Below are positions 1 through 5,908 of a DNA stretch of 6,231 bases, one piece after another. The DNA comes from Candidatus Delongbacteria bacterium (GTDB taxonomy: Bacteria; UBA4055): the NCBI GenBank assembly GCA_013139625.1, contig WTAK01000450.1, forward strand, positions 1 through 6,231, read 5' to 3'. Position numbers and translations under genes: made by a program. The notes under the pieces are model-generated. The model ran no database searches and was not told the DNA's origin. It was given only the letters and a program-made list of their open reading frames with translations. Numbering within the stretch: the first letter of the stretch is position 1; every line of letters begins with the position of its first letter.

Positions 1-10
1 CTTCCGATCT
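1..10. other. Probable residual Illumina adapter bases
   Basis: The first ten bases, CTTCCGATCT, are identical to the 3' end of the common Illumina TruSeq read adapter. They sit exactly at the window edge, where untrimmed adapter is expected. The pth frame happens to stay open through them and would read Ser-Asp-Leu. Peptidyl-tRNA hydrolases normally have a conserved Gly where this reading places Ser, just before the R-I-R stretch, which also suggests the bases are foreign. A chance match cannot be excluded from sequence alone. Confidence 0.8.
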
Positions 11-308
11 CAGAATAAGAAAGTCAGGTACTGCCGGTGGACACAATGGTATCAAATCAATTATAAATGCTTTGTGTACAAATGAATTTCCAAGGTTACG
101 AATTGGTTTCAGAACAAGTACTATCGCAAGTATCTTAGAAAGAAATCCTGATGTTCTACCTGATGTTGTATTGAGTAGAATACCTGAGAAGATGAATGAA
201 GAAATTGGAATAAGCTTAGAAAAATCAGTGGATTCTATAGAGTTTATGATTGAAAATGGTATTGACAGAGCAATGAACCATTTCAATACTAAAAATGAGA
301 TAAATTAA
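3..308 (+). CDS. pth: Peptidyl-tRNA hydrolase, C-terminal part (5' end missing)
   Basis: Pth cleaves the ester bond of peptidyl-tRNAs that drop off the ribosome, so the tRNA can be reused; it is a cytosolic, usually essential enzyme. The frame is open from base 3, but native sequence probably starts at 11, after adapter-like bases. The visible part has the family block [15 protein letters not shown] (bases 21-62), whose Asn in GGHNG contacts substrate. It is followed by EFPRLRIGF, a DVVLSRI segment typical of the lid region, and the closing amphipathic helix up to the TAA at 306-308. The catalytic His lies in the missing N-terminal half. About 100 codons are present of the usual 185-195. One oddity: RIGF is followed by RTS where the family usually has G-R-P. 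The TTG at 72 is internal and is not a start. No terminator separates it from hppA 27 bp downstream, so the two are probably co-transcribed. Confidence 0.93.
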   Translation, partial: SDLRIRKSGTAGGHNGIKSIINALCTNEFPRLRIGFRTSTIASILERNPDVLPDVVLSRIPEKMNEEIGISLEKSVDSIEFMIENGIDRAMNHFNTKNEIN

Positions 309-324
309 AAAAATTATATACAAA

Positions 325-330
325 AGGTGA
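325..330 (+). promoter_or_regulatory. Ribosome binding site deciding the hppA start
   Basis: AGGTGA fully matches the 16S anti-Shine-Dalgarno stretch UCACCU and lies 5 bases before the ATG at 336. An in-frame GTG at 327 sits inside this site, so it cannot be served by it. ATG 336 is therefore the preferred start. Confidence 0.75.
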
Positions 331-335
331 AACTT

Positions 336-2531
336 ATGACTGACATCAAGTACTGGATACCAATCTTCGGTTTAATTGGGCTTCTATTTGCTTTCTACAA
401 ATCTTACTGGATAGGTAAGCAAGAGAAAGGCTCTGAAAAGATGCAAAAAATTGGTGCTGCTATCAGTGATGGTGCAATGGCTTTTCTAAAGGCAGAATAT
501 TCTGTTCTAGTATATTTTGTAATTGTAGTGGCTGCTTTGTTAGCTTGGATGAATACAGGTAAAGATGATAGTAGTGCATTAGTAGCGGTTTCTTTTATTT
601 TAGGTGCTGTTAGTTCAGCTCTTGCAGGTTATATCGGTATGAGAGTTGCGACTAAAGCAAATTACAGAACAACTCATGCAGCTAAAACAGGATTAGAAAA
701 GGCTTTAGCTATTGCTTTCACAGGTGGATCTGTAATGGGTCTTTCAGTCGTTGGTCTTGGTGTTTTCGGACTAGGAACATTATACTTGGTCTATGGAAAC
801 CTTTGGGGTTGGGATACTGCTCTAAGTGCAATGAAGATCATCAATGTGATCACAGGTTTTTCATTAGGTGCTTCATCAATAGCTCTTTTTGCAAGAGTTG
901 GGGGTGGAATATATACTAAAGCAGCAGATGTTGGTGCTGATCTTGTTGGTAAGGTTGAAGCCGGTATTCCTGAAGATCATCCTTTGAATCCTGCTACGAT
1001 CGCAGACAATGTTGGTGACAATGTTGGTGATGTTGCTGGTATGGGTGCTGACCTATTTGAGTCTTACATTGGCTCTATTATAGGATCTATGGTACTTGGT
1101 GGTGCTTTTTTCTCCGCATTTGAAGCAACTGGTTTTAATCCGATGGGTGCAGTTTTTCTTCCATTGATATTAGCAGCTGCAGGAATAATCATATCAATAC
1201 TAGGTACTTTCATGGTTAGAGTAAAAGAGGGTGGAAATCCTCAAACAGCTCTTAATGTTGGAGAATTTGGTTCTTCAGCTATTATGATCGTTGCTTTCTA
1301 TTTCATTATAAATAAATTCTTACCTGAAAGCTGGAGTGTAGAAAAAGAAATTGATGGAATAATAGAAGTTACAAAATACACTTCAATGGGTGTTTTCTAT
1401 GCTACTATAATCGGTATAATTGCCGGATTGTTAGTTGGTTTAGCCACAGAGCATTATACGAAATTAGGTGGGAAGCCTGTTCTATCTATAGTAAGACAAT
1501 CAAAAACAGGTGCTGCAACAAATATTATAGCAGGTATCGGAATTGGTTTCGAATCAACAGCAATACCTGTTATTTTAATAGCAGCAGCTATAATGGGTGC
1601 CTTTCACTTTGCAGGACTATATGGTATTGCAATAGCTGCCTTAGGCATGCTTGCAAATACAGGTATTCAATTAGCAGTAGATGCTTACGGACCTATTGCC
1701 GATAATGCAGGTGGTATTGCTGAGATGTCTCAACAACCGAAAGAAGTTCGTCAAAGAACTGATAAATTAGATGCAGTTGGAAATACGACCGCAGCTATCG
1801 GTAAAGGTTTTGCAATTGCTTCTGCAGCATTAACGGCACTAGCTTTATTTGCTGCGTATATGCAACAAGCTAAAATATATACGATCAACATAGCTGAGCC
1901 TAAAGTTATGGCAGGATTGTTTTTGGGAGCAATGCTTCCATTCTTATTCTCTTCATTTGCAATGAAAGCGGTTGGCGCAGCTGCAATGGCTATGGTTGAA
2001 GAAGTAAGAAGACAATTTAGAGAAATTCCTGAATTAAAAGCTGCTCTTTCAATTATGAAGAAATATGATGGCGATGAATCAAAGATAGAAGGTGAAGATC
2101 TTAAGACATTCGAAAATGCAGATGGGAAAGCGGATTATCAAACTTGTATAAAGATATCGACTAATGCCGCAATGAAAGGAATGGTATTACCCGGTATTCT
2201 TGCCATATTATCTGTTATAGTAACTGGATTTTTGGGTGGTCCATTTATGTTAGGTGGTTTATTAGCAGGTATTACTACAAGTGGTGTTCTTCTTGCAATT
2301 TTCCAATCTAACACAGGTGGTGCGTGGGACAATGCAAAAAAACAAATAGAAGAAGGTGTTGAGATAGATGGATATAAATTTGAAAAAGGCTCGGATGCTC
2401 ATAAAGCTTCAGTTGTAGGAGATACAGTTGGCGATCCTTTCAAAGATACTTCAGGACCGTCTTTAAACATATTGTTGAAGCTAACTTCAGTGGTTGCGCT
2501 GGTAATTGCACCTTTGATTGCAGTTTCTTAA
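336..2531 (+). CDS. hppA: Membrane-bound ion-translocating pyrophosphatase, K+-dependent type
   Basis: This integral membrane enzyme hydrolyses pyrophosphate to two phosphates and uses the energy to pump H+ and/or Na+ out of the cytoplasm. The 731-residue product has the usual family length and many hydrophobic segments (about 16 transmembrane helices are expected). The Mg-PPi-binding acidic motifs are intact: DVGADLVGK at 198-206, [11 protein letters not shown] at 225-235 and [17 protein letters not shown] at 695-711. In VGNTTAA (481-487) the residue after NTT is Ala486, not Lys. Ala here marks the K+-dependent subfamily, because Lys replaces K+ in the K+-independent enzymes. Glu242 in FESY is at the position used by Na+-pumping enzymes, but some H+-pumps share it, so the ion is not settled. 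The start at ATG 336 is set by AGGTGA. The gene follows pth by 27 bp and probably shares its transcript. No terminator hairpin was seen after its stop. Confidence 0.97.
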   Translation: MTDIKYWIPIFGLIGLLFAFYKSYWIGKQEKGSEKMQKIGAAISDGAMAFLKAEYSVLVYFVIVVAALLAWMNTGKDDSSALVAVSFILGAVSSALAGYIGMRVATKANYRTTHAAKTGLEKALAIAFTGGSVMGLSVVGLGVFGLGTLYLVYGNLWGWDTALSAMKIINVITGFSLGASSIALFARVGGGIYTKAADVGADLVGKVEAGIPEDHPLNPATIADNVGDNVGDVAGMGADLFESYIGSIIGSMVLGGAFFSAFEATGFNPMGAVFLPLILAAAGIIISILGTFMVRVKEGGNPQTALNVGEFGSSAIMIVAFYFIINKFLPESWSVEKEIDGIIEVTKYTSMGVFYATIIGIIAGLLVGLATEHYTKLGGKPVLSIVRQSKTGAATNIIAGIGIGFESTAIPVILIAAAIMGAFHFAGLYGIAIAALGMLANTGIQLAVDAYGPIADNAGGIAEMSQQPKEVRQRTDKLDAVGNTTAAIGKGFAIASAALTALALFAAYMQQAKIYTINIAEPKVMAGLFLGAMLPFLFSSFAMKAVGAAAMAMVEEVRRQFREIPELKAALSIMKKYDGDESKIEGEDLKTFENADGKADYQTCIKISTNAAMKGMVLPGILAILSVIVTGFLGGPFMLGGLLAGITTSGVLLAIFQSNTGGAWDNAKKQIEEGVEIDGYKFEKGSDAHKASVVGDTVGDPFKDTSGPSLNILLKLTSVVALVIAPLIAVS

Positions 2532-2532
2532 A

Positions 2533-2602
2533 GATTGTTATTAACTTAAAGTAGAAACTAAATTACAGATTAGTATTGACTTAAAATAGAAAATAGATTA
2601 CA
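2533..2602 (+). repeat. Tandem 35-bp duplication upstream of rpsF
   Basis: Two directly adjacent 35-bp units, 2533-2567 and 2568-2602, match at 29 of 35 positions by hand alignment. Shared cores include CTTAAA, TAGAAA and ATTACA. The unit carries a promoter-like pair: TTAACT in the first copy and TTGACT in the second, each followed 17 bases later by TACAGA or TACATT. The second copy is closer to the sigma-70 consensus. The duplication fills most of the hppA-rpsF spacer and may be an old local duplication of a promoter. Confidence 0.75.
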
Positions 2603-2604
2603 TT
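2576..2604 (+). promoter_or_regulatory. Candidate sigma-70 promoter for the rpsF operon
   Basis: TTGACT (2576-2581) is one mismatch short of the -35 consensus TTGACA. After a 17-bp A/T-rich spacer comes TACATT (2599-2604), four of six matches to TATAAT. Transcription would start near 2611 and leave a leader of about 57 bases before rpsF. A weaker copy, TTAACT-17-TACAGA, lies 35 bp upstream at 2541-2569. Confidence 0.55.
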
Positions 2605-2620
2605 TGGCGTACAAATTCTT

Positions 2621-2643
2621 GCTGGTTCTCAGAGAGATCCGGC
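2621..2643 (+). promoter_or_regulatory. Hairpin in the rpsF leader, candidate S6:S18 autoregulatory site
   Basis: GCTGGTTCTC (2621-2630) pairs with GAGATCCGGC (2634-2643) around a 3-base loop AGA. The ten-position stem has one T-T mismatch and one G-T wobble. A CCG triplet (2639-2641) lies on the 3' strand; an alternative fold bulges out TCCG with GGCC pairing lower down. In many bacteria the S6:S18 complex represses its own operon by binding a leader hairpin with a CCG-containing bulge that mimics its 16S rRNA site. The position just after the predicted transcription start fits this. The structure is seen; the regulatory role is inferred. Confidence 0.4.
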
Positions 2644-2667
2644 CTAAACAGACCAAAAGGAGAAAAA

Positions 2668-3036
2668 ATGAGAAGGTATGAAACAACGATTATCATCGAT
2701 CCTGCTCTTGATCAAACTAAGATTGACGAGACTATCTCTAAGTATGAAGAGATTATCAAATCAGACGGAGAGATCATTGAGTTAGACAATTGGGGCAAGA
2801 AAAGACTTGCTTACTCAATAAGAAAGAAACCTACAGGATTCTATGTTCATTATAGATATACTGCAGGTAGCGAGATCCCAAAAGCAATGGAGAAGGATTT
2901 CAATCTTAATTCTGATATTCTTCGTTTTATGACTATTGTTACTGACAAAAGAGCTCTTAGACAAGAAGAGTTAAATAAGTTAGCACCGGTAGAAGTCGAA
3001 GAAAAAAAGAAAGAACAAACTGAAAAGAAAGATTAA
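2668..3036 (+). CDS. rpsF: 30S ribosomal protein S6
   Basis: S6 binds the central domain of 16S rRNA in the 30S platform as a partner of S18. The 122-residue product begins MRRYETTIIIDP, the usual first beta strand. It has the family motif WGKKRLAY at 42-49 and the conserved block FNLNSDILRFM at 78-88. Residues from about 105 to 122 form a charged Lys/Glu tail, which is variable in length and charge across the family. AAAGGAG at 2656-2662 lies 5 bases before the ATG. The gene leads the rpsF-rpsR-rplI cluster and lacks the ssb or priB gene that sits between rpsF and rpsR in Bacillus or E. coli. It probably has its own promoter in the preceding spacer and may be feedback-regulated through the leader hairpin. 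Confidence 0.97.
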   Translation: MRRYETTIIIDPALDQTKIDETISKYEEIIKSDGEIIELDNWGKKRLAYSIRKKPTGFYVHYRYTAGSEIPKAMEKDFNLNSDILRFMTIVTDKRALRQEELNKLAPVEVEEKKKEQTEKKD

Positions 3037-3055
3037 AATTTAACTACAGGATTTA

Positions 3056-3286
3056 ATGATGATTAAAGAAAGAAAGAAAAGAATATGCAGATTCTGTGAA
3101 GAGCAGGTTGTATATATTGATTATAAAGATGACAAGAAATTAGGAAAGTTTACTACTGAACAAGGAAAGATAATTCCTAGAAGAACTTCAGGTGTTTGTG
3201 CAAAGCATCAGAGATTACTTACTACAGCGATCAAAAGAGCAAGAATATTGGCTATTATGCCTTTCGTCGATAACACTGCAAGATAA
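3056..3286 (+). CDS. rpsR: 30S ribosomal protein S18, Cys-containing (C+) form
   Basis: S18 pairs with S6 on the 30S platform near the mRNA exit. The product is 76 residues, normal for the family, with conserved stretches IDYKD (21-25), GKIIPRR (37-43) and AIKRAR. It keeps four potential zinc ligands, Cys11, Cys14, Cys48 and His51 (CRFC plus CAKH), so it belongs to the zinc-ribbon C+ form rather than the Cys-less form made by many bacteria. Two ATG codons lie side by side at 3056 and 3059. The weak ribosome site AGGA (3048-3051) is 4 bases from the first and 7 from the second, so the second, giving 75 residues, may be the true start. The gene is 19 bp after rpsF and 12 bp before rplI, in one operon. 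Confidence 0.96.
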   Translation: MMIKERKKRICRFCEEQVVYIDYKDDKKLGKFTTEQGKIIPRRTSGVCAKHQRLLTTAIKRARILAIMPFVDNTAR

Positions 3287-3291
3287 AGGAG
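3285..3291 (+). promoter_or_regulatory. Ribosome binding site of rplI overlapping the rpsR stop
   Basis: AAAGGAG overlaps the last two bases of the rpsR TAA stop (3284-3286) and stands 7 bases before the rplI ATG. A ribosome ending on rpsR would be placed directly over this site, which suggests coupled translation of S18 and L9. Confidence 0.7.
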
Positions 3292-3298
3292 TATTAAC

Positions 3299-3880
3299 AT
3301 GTTAGTTATATTAAGACAAGACTTAAATAGAGTTGGAAAAGCAGGTGAAGTCGTTAAGGTAAAAGATGGTTACGGAAGAAATTATCTAATTCCTCAAGGA
3401 ATGGCTTATCCTGCAACAGATTCATATATGAAAGTTTATAACGAATCTACAAAATCTAAGAAATACCAGGAAATGCAGATCAAGAAATCTGCTGAATACC
3501 TTAAATCACTACTTGATAAGCAAGTTGTTACTATTGCAATGAAAGTAGGAGAGGATGGTAAGTTATTCGGTTCTGTTACTTCACAGCACATTGCTGATGA
3601 GTTAAAAAGCAAAGGGATCGATCTTGATAAGAAGAAGATGAACCTTGAAGAGAATATCAAGCAACTTGGTGAATATAAGATACCTTATAAATCTGCTTCA
3701 GAGGAAACAACTATCATTACTTTGAACGTAGTTAATGAAGCCGGTGATCAGAAACCTATCGTTGAAGAAATTGAAGAAGAAGTTGTAGAAGAGACTGTTG
3801 AAGAAGAGACTGTTGAAGAAGAAATAGCAGAAACTGAAGGTGTTATTGAAGAACTTGAAGAAGAAGAGAAAGCTGAATAA
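3299..3880 (+). CDS. rplI: 50S ribosomal protein L9 with an acidic C-terminal extension
   Basis: L9 binds 23S rRNA at the base of the L1 stalk and helps keep the reading frame. The N-terminal domain (about 1-50) is canonical, with MLVILRQDLNRVGKAGEVV and the motif VKDGYGRNYLIPQG (21-34). A connecting helix (about 45-75) and the C-terminal domain with GKLFGSVT (87-94) follow, ending near ITLNVV at 145. The family usually stops near 148-150 residues; this protein runs to 193. The extra tail from about 156 on has 22 Glu and a single basic residue, and includes the pentads EETVE, EETVE and EEIAE (164-178). The reading frame is clean into the TAA, so the tail is encoded rather than the result of a frameshift near the end. 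Last gene of the operon, directly before a strong terminator. Confidence 0.97.
   Translation: MLVILRQDLNRVGKAGEVVKVKDGYGRNYLIPQGMAYPATDSYMKVYNESTKSKKYQEMQIKKSAEYLKSLLDKQVVTIAMKVGEDGKLFGSVTSQHIADELKSKGIDLDKKKMNLEENIKQLGEYKIPYKSASEETTIITLNVVNEAGDQKPIVEEIEEEVVEETVEEETVEEEIAETEGVIEELEEEEKAE
3788..3817 (+). repeat. Exact 15-bp tandem repeat in the L9 tail
   Basis: GAAGAGACTGTTGAA occurs twice in a row (3788-3802 and 3803-3817), and a third, diverged unit follows. It encodes EETVE-EETVE-EEIAE. This points to the acidic tail having grown by in-frame slippage or unequal exchange. Confidence 0.85.
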
Positions 3881-3903
3881 ATAAAAGTTTTTCATACAGA
3901 AAT

Positions 3904-3935
3904 AAAAAAGACCGATTTAAAATCGGTCTTTTTTT
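3904..3935. terminator. Bidirectional rho-independent terminator
   Basis: GACCGATT (3910-3917) pairs perfectly with AATCGGTC (3921-3928) across a 3-base loop. The stem is extended by six A (3904-3909) against six T (3929-3934), with one more T at 3935. On either strand the stem is followed by a U run, so it can end both the rpsF-rpsR-rplI transcript and the convergent minus-strand gene whose stop is at 3954. Confidence 0.93.
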
Positions 3936-3953
3936 ATATCTCTTTGTTCGGAT

Positions 3954-5792
3954 TTAAAATACAACTCCAATTGTCATAACCATCATTGAGATACTGTTAT
4001 TAAGATCGAAATATATATCTTGTCCTGACCAAGCATCCCATCCAGAATACTCAATTTGAGATTCACCGAGATTTAAATATCTGAGACTTAGATCAAGTTT
4101 TCCAAAAGTGATCCCACCTCCAATAGTAAATGCCGGAGTAACTCCGATCCCTTCACTATAGATATCCATATAATAATTAAGTCCATCCCAATAATCATAG
4201 TACTCTATTTCATAATGATCCGGTGGTATCACTAAATTCATACCTATAGTTAAATTTCCGTATGTAGAGAAATTTGGATTAATATTGTGTCTATATGAAG
4301 CTCCAACTGTCATTGGAATATTCCCCCAGCTGCCAAAATCATATTCATACACATCATATAGATAATTATCGTAAAGTCCTTCAACAAAAGCATCTTCGTC
4401 TACAGGATTAAAAATAAAAGCAAAATCTGTTACTACATAAAATCCTGTTTGCCCAACAGGGAATGAACTCATTAAACCAAATCCATAACCTGATCCTGCA
4501 AATCCTGAATTATGAAACTCTTCATCAAAATATCCATACGGAGTATCAAATGTTGAATTATCTCCAAAATCGCTGGTAGGTCCTGCAAATATACCGTAGA
4601 AAACAGTTTGTTTTCTTATAGTGCTATAATCAACGACTTTCTTACCAGTATTTTTATAATGCTGATCAAGCATACTTTCATTTTTATTCTTAGCTTCTTT
4701 TTCTTTTCTAACTCTTGCTTCTTCTTCAGCCTGTTTTCTAGCAAGAAGAGCAGCATCTTGTATCTCTTTTTTTAGTTTTTCTTCCTCAGCTTTTTTCTGG
4801 GCAGTAAAATAAGCAGTTTCTTTTTCTTTTCTCAGTCTTTCTTCTTCGGCCTGTTGTATTTTGACTATATCAACTTCTTTTTTAGCTTTAGGTATCTTTA
4901 CTTTGAATTTTGCAGATGAAAAAGGTATGTGTCCGACTTTATCGTAGGCTACTTTCACACTGTGGTCGTAGTTCAGTTGTTCTTCATACATATAATCTGT
5001 CTTTAGAGACAGCTTTGTAATTGATTCAGCAGCATCACCAAACAGCTCAATATTACCGATACCGTCCCTTACTTTCACAGGTCTTGACCATATATCCCCA
5101 TTAAAATATGTTAGCACTAAATTTCTTACTTTACTGCCTTTATAGTTTACTTCAAAATCAAGATTCTTATATTTTTTACTTTCTGAAACCTGATTAAACT
5201 TAAAATTTATGGAAGTCAGAATAGAATTTATTTTCTCGGGTAAAGAGATAGTCAACAGTCTGTCATCAAGTTCATCACAGCTTAAAGCCTGACTCTTAGG
5301 TTCGCTTTTAACGAGTAGTAACGCCCAGTAATAATATTTTAAAGCATCACCGATACGTATCTGTTTTTCAGCATTCAAACCTGATTTTACAAAATCTTTG
5401 ATCTTAACATTCAAAGTATTCTTTTCTTGTTTTTTCTCAAGCTTTTTCAATACTTCTTCTTCATCAACTTCTGCAGAAACTTTATAGAAGATAGTGCTGT
5501 TAGCTCTATCAATGTTTTCTTCGTTTATAACAACATTCTTTAGAACACCCAAAGATCTTGCGACTACTTGATCTTTTTCAGTCATGTAATTCTTATAAAC
5601 ACTTTCACTTGAAATGTAAGTTGCAAATTTTTCAAGAGCATCTCTTTTTGCAAAATCCAAACATTTTTTCTTTGCTTGTACAATAGTCTCATCATCACTA
5701 TAAGTATAAGTGTATTCTCCTTCTACTTTCACGATCTTTGCCGAAAGAACAAATGAGAAAATTAAGATTAACAAAACGAGAATATTTTTCAT
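3954..5792 (-). CDS. Secreted envelope protein: FlgT/LPP20-like N-terminus, charged helix, C-terminal barrel (function unknown)
   Basis: I do not recognise this 612-residue protein as a named gene. Residues 1-18 form a Sec signal peptide (Lys2, hydrophobic core, probable cleavage after LSA); there is no lipobox Cys. Residues about 20-115 (VEGEYTYTY, then an Ala/Lys/Arg-rich helix, then FYKVSAEVD) resemble the N-terminal fold of FlgT and LPP20-type envelope proteins, a weak similarity judged by eye. Residues 138-165 look like a TPR-type helical pair (GDALKYYYWALLLV). Residues 305-372 are a Lys/Glu/Ala-rich coiled coil or single helix with a 20-residue period. From about 396 the sequence alternates in beta-strand fashion, is rich in Gly, Tyr and Asp, and ends MTIGVVF. 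A terminal Phe is the usual signal for the Bam assembly machinery, so an 8-strand-sized outer-membrane barrel is likely. GGAG (5801-5804 on the complement) lies 8 bases before the ATG. The gene stands alone, convergent to rplI and downstream of the rplT terminator. Confidence 0.85.
   Translation of the reverse strand: MKNILVLLILIFSFVLSAKIVKVEGEYTYTYSDDETIVQAKKKCLDFAKRDALEKFATYISSESVYKNYMTEKDQVVARSLGVLKNVVINEENIDRANSTIFYKVSAEVDEEEVLKKLEKKQEKNTLNVKIKDFVKSGLNAEKQIRIGDALKYYYWALLLVKSEPKSQALSCDELDDRLLTISLPEKINSILTSINFKFNQVSESKKYKNLDFEVNYKGSKVRNLVLTYFNGDIWSRPVKVRDGIGNIELFGDAAESITKLSLKTDYMYEEQLNYDHSVKVAYDKVGHIPFSSAKFKVKIPKAKKEVDIVKIQQAEEERLRKEKETAYFTAQKKAEEEKLKKEIQDAALLARKQAEEEARVRKEKEAKNKNESMLDQHYKNTGKKVVDYSTIRKQTVFYGIFAGPTSDFGDNSTFDTPYGYFDEEFHNSGFAGSGYGFGLMSSFPVGQTGFYVVTDFAFIFNPVDEDAFVEGLYDNYLYDVYEYDFGSWGNIPMTVGASYRHNINPNFSTYGNLTIGMNLVIPPDHYEIEYYDYWDGLNYYMDIYSEGIGVTPAFTIGGGITFGKLDLSLRYLNLGESQIEYSGWDAWSGQDIYFDLNNSISMMVMTIGVVF
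4677..4856 (-). repeat. Three 20-residue (60-bp) repeats encoding a charged helix
   Basis: Within the secreted protein, QQAEEE (313-318), KKAEEE (333-338) and KQAEEE (353-358) recur at exactly 20 residues, each followed by a Lys/Arg/Glu-rich helix. At the DNA level the plus-strand decamers CTTCTTCAGC (4721), CTTCCTCAGC (4781) and CTTCTTCGGC (4841) are 60 bp apart. The units have diverged, so the duplication is not recent. Confidence 0.7.
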
Positions 5793-5800
5793 ATCTTCAA

Positions 5801-5806
5801 CTCCAA
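5801..5806 (-). promoter_or_regulatory. Ribosome binding site of the secreted-protein gene
   Basis: TTGGAG on the minus strand stands 8 bases before the ATG at 5792, supporting that start. The signal peptide directly after this Met agrees. Confidence 0.65.
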
Positions 5807-5843
5807 TTACTTTATATATGTGTTACTTCATAGATTAGCTTAT

Positions 5844-5872
5844 AATATATATGTATATGTAGGTTTACACAA
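5844..5872 (-). promoter_or_regulatory. Possible promoter of the secreted-protein gene
   Basis: On the minus strand TTGTGT (5872-5867) and TATATT (5849-5844) are 17 bp apart, upstream of the gene and just past the rplT terminator. The -10 matches well but the -35 only in TTG. The region is so A/T-rich that other placements are possible. Confidence 0.35.
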
Positions 5873-5878
5873 TAATAA

Positions 5879-5904
5879 AAAAGGCGATCATACGATCGCC
5901 TTTT
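5879..5904 (-). terminator. Rho-independent terminator after rplT
   Basis: GGCGATC (5883-5889) pairs perfectly with GATCGCC (5894-5900) around the 4-base loop ATAC, extended by four A-T pairs (5879-5882 with 5901-5904). Read on the minus strand, the stem is followed by TTTTTTATTATT. It lies 5 bases after the rplT stop and separates rplT from the secreted-protein gene. Confidence 0.9.
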
Positions 5905-5908
5905 CTCT

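Noticed and set aside
72..308. Separate small gene starting at TTG 72.
   Set aside because: The pth frame continues upstream with conserved GGHNG sequence, so 72 is internal to pth.
327..335. GTG at 327 as start of hppA.
   Set aside because: It lies inside the AGGTGA ribosome site; ATG 336 has correct spacing.
2138..2332. Minus-strand open frame of 64 codons inside hppA.
   Set aside because: It is a shadow of the conserved hppA frame, with no ribosome site or recognisable product.
2532..2602. Terminator after hppA.
   Set aside because: No GC-rich inverted repeat followed by a T run could be found; the structure here is direct repeats.
3436..3895. Two minus-strand open frames (3436-3660 and 3698-3895) opposite rplI.
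   Set aside because: They are antisense to clear L9 coding sequence. The Phe-rich product of the second is just the complement of the GAA/GAG-rich tail.
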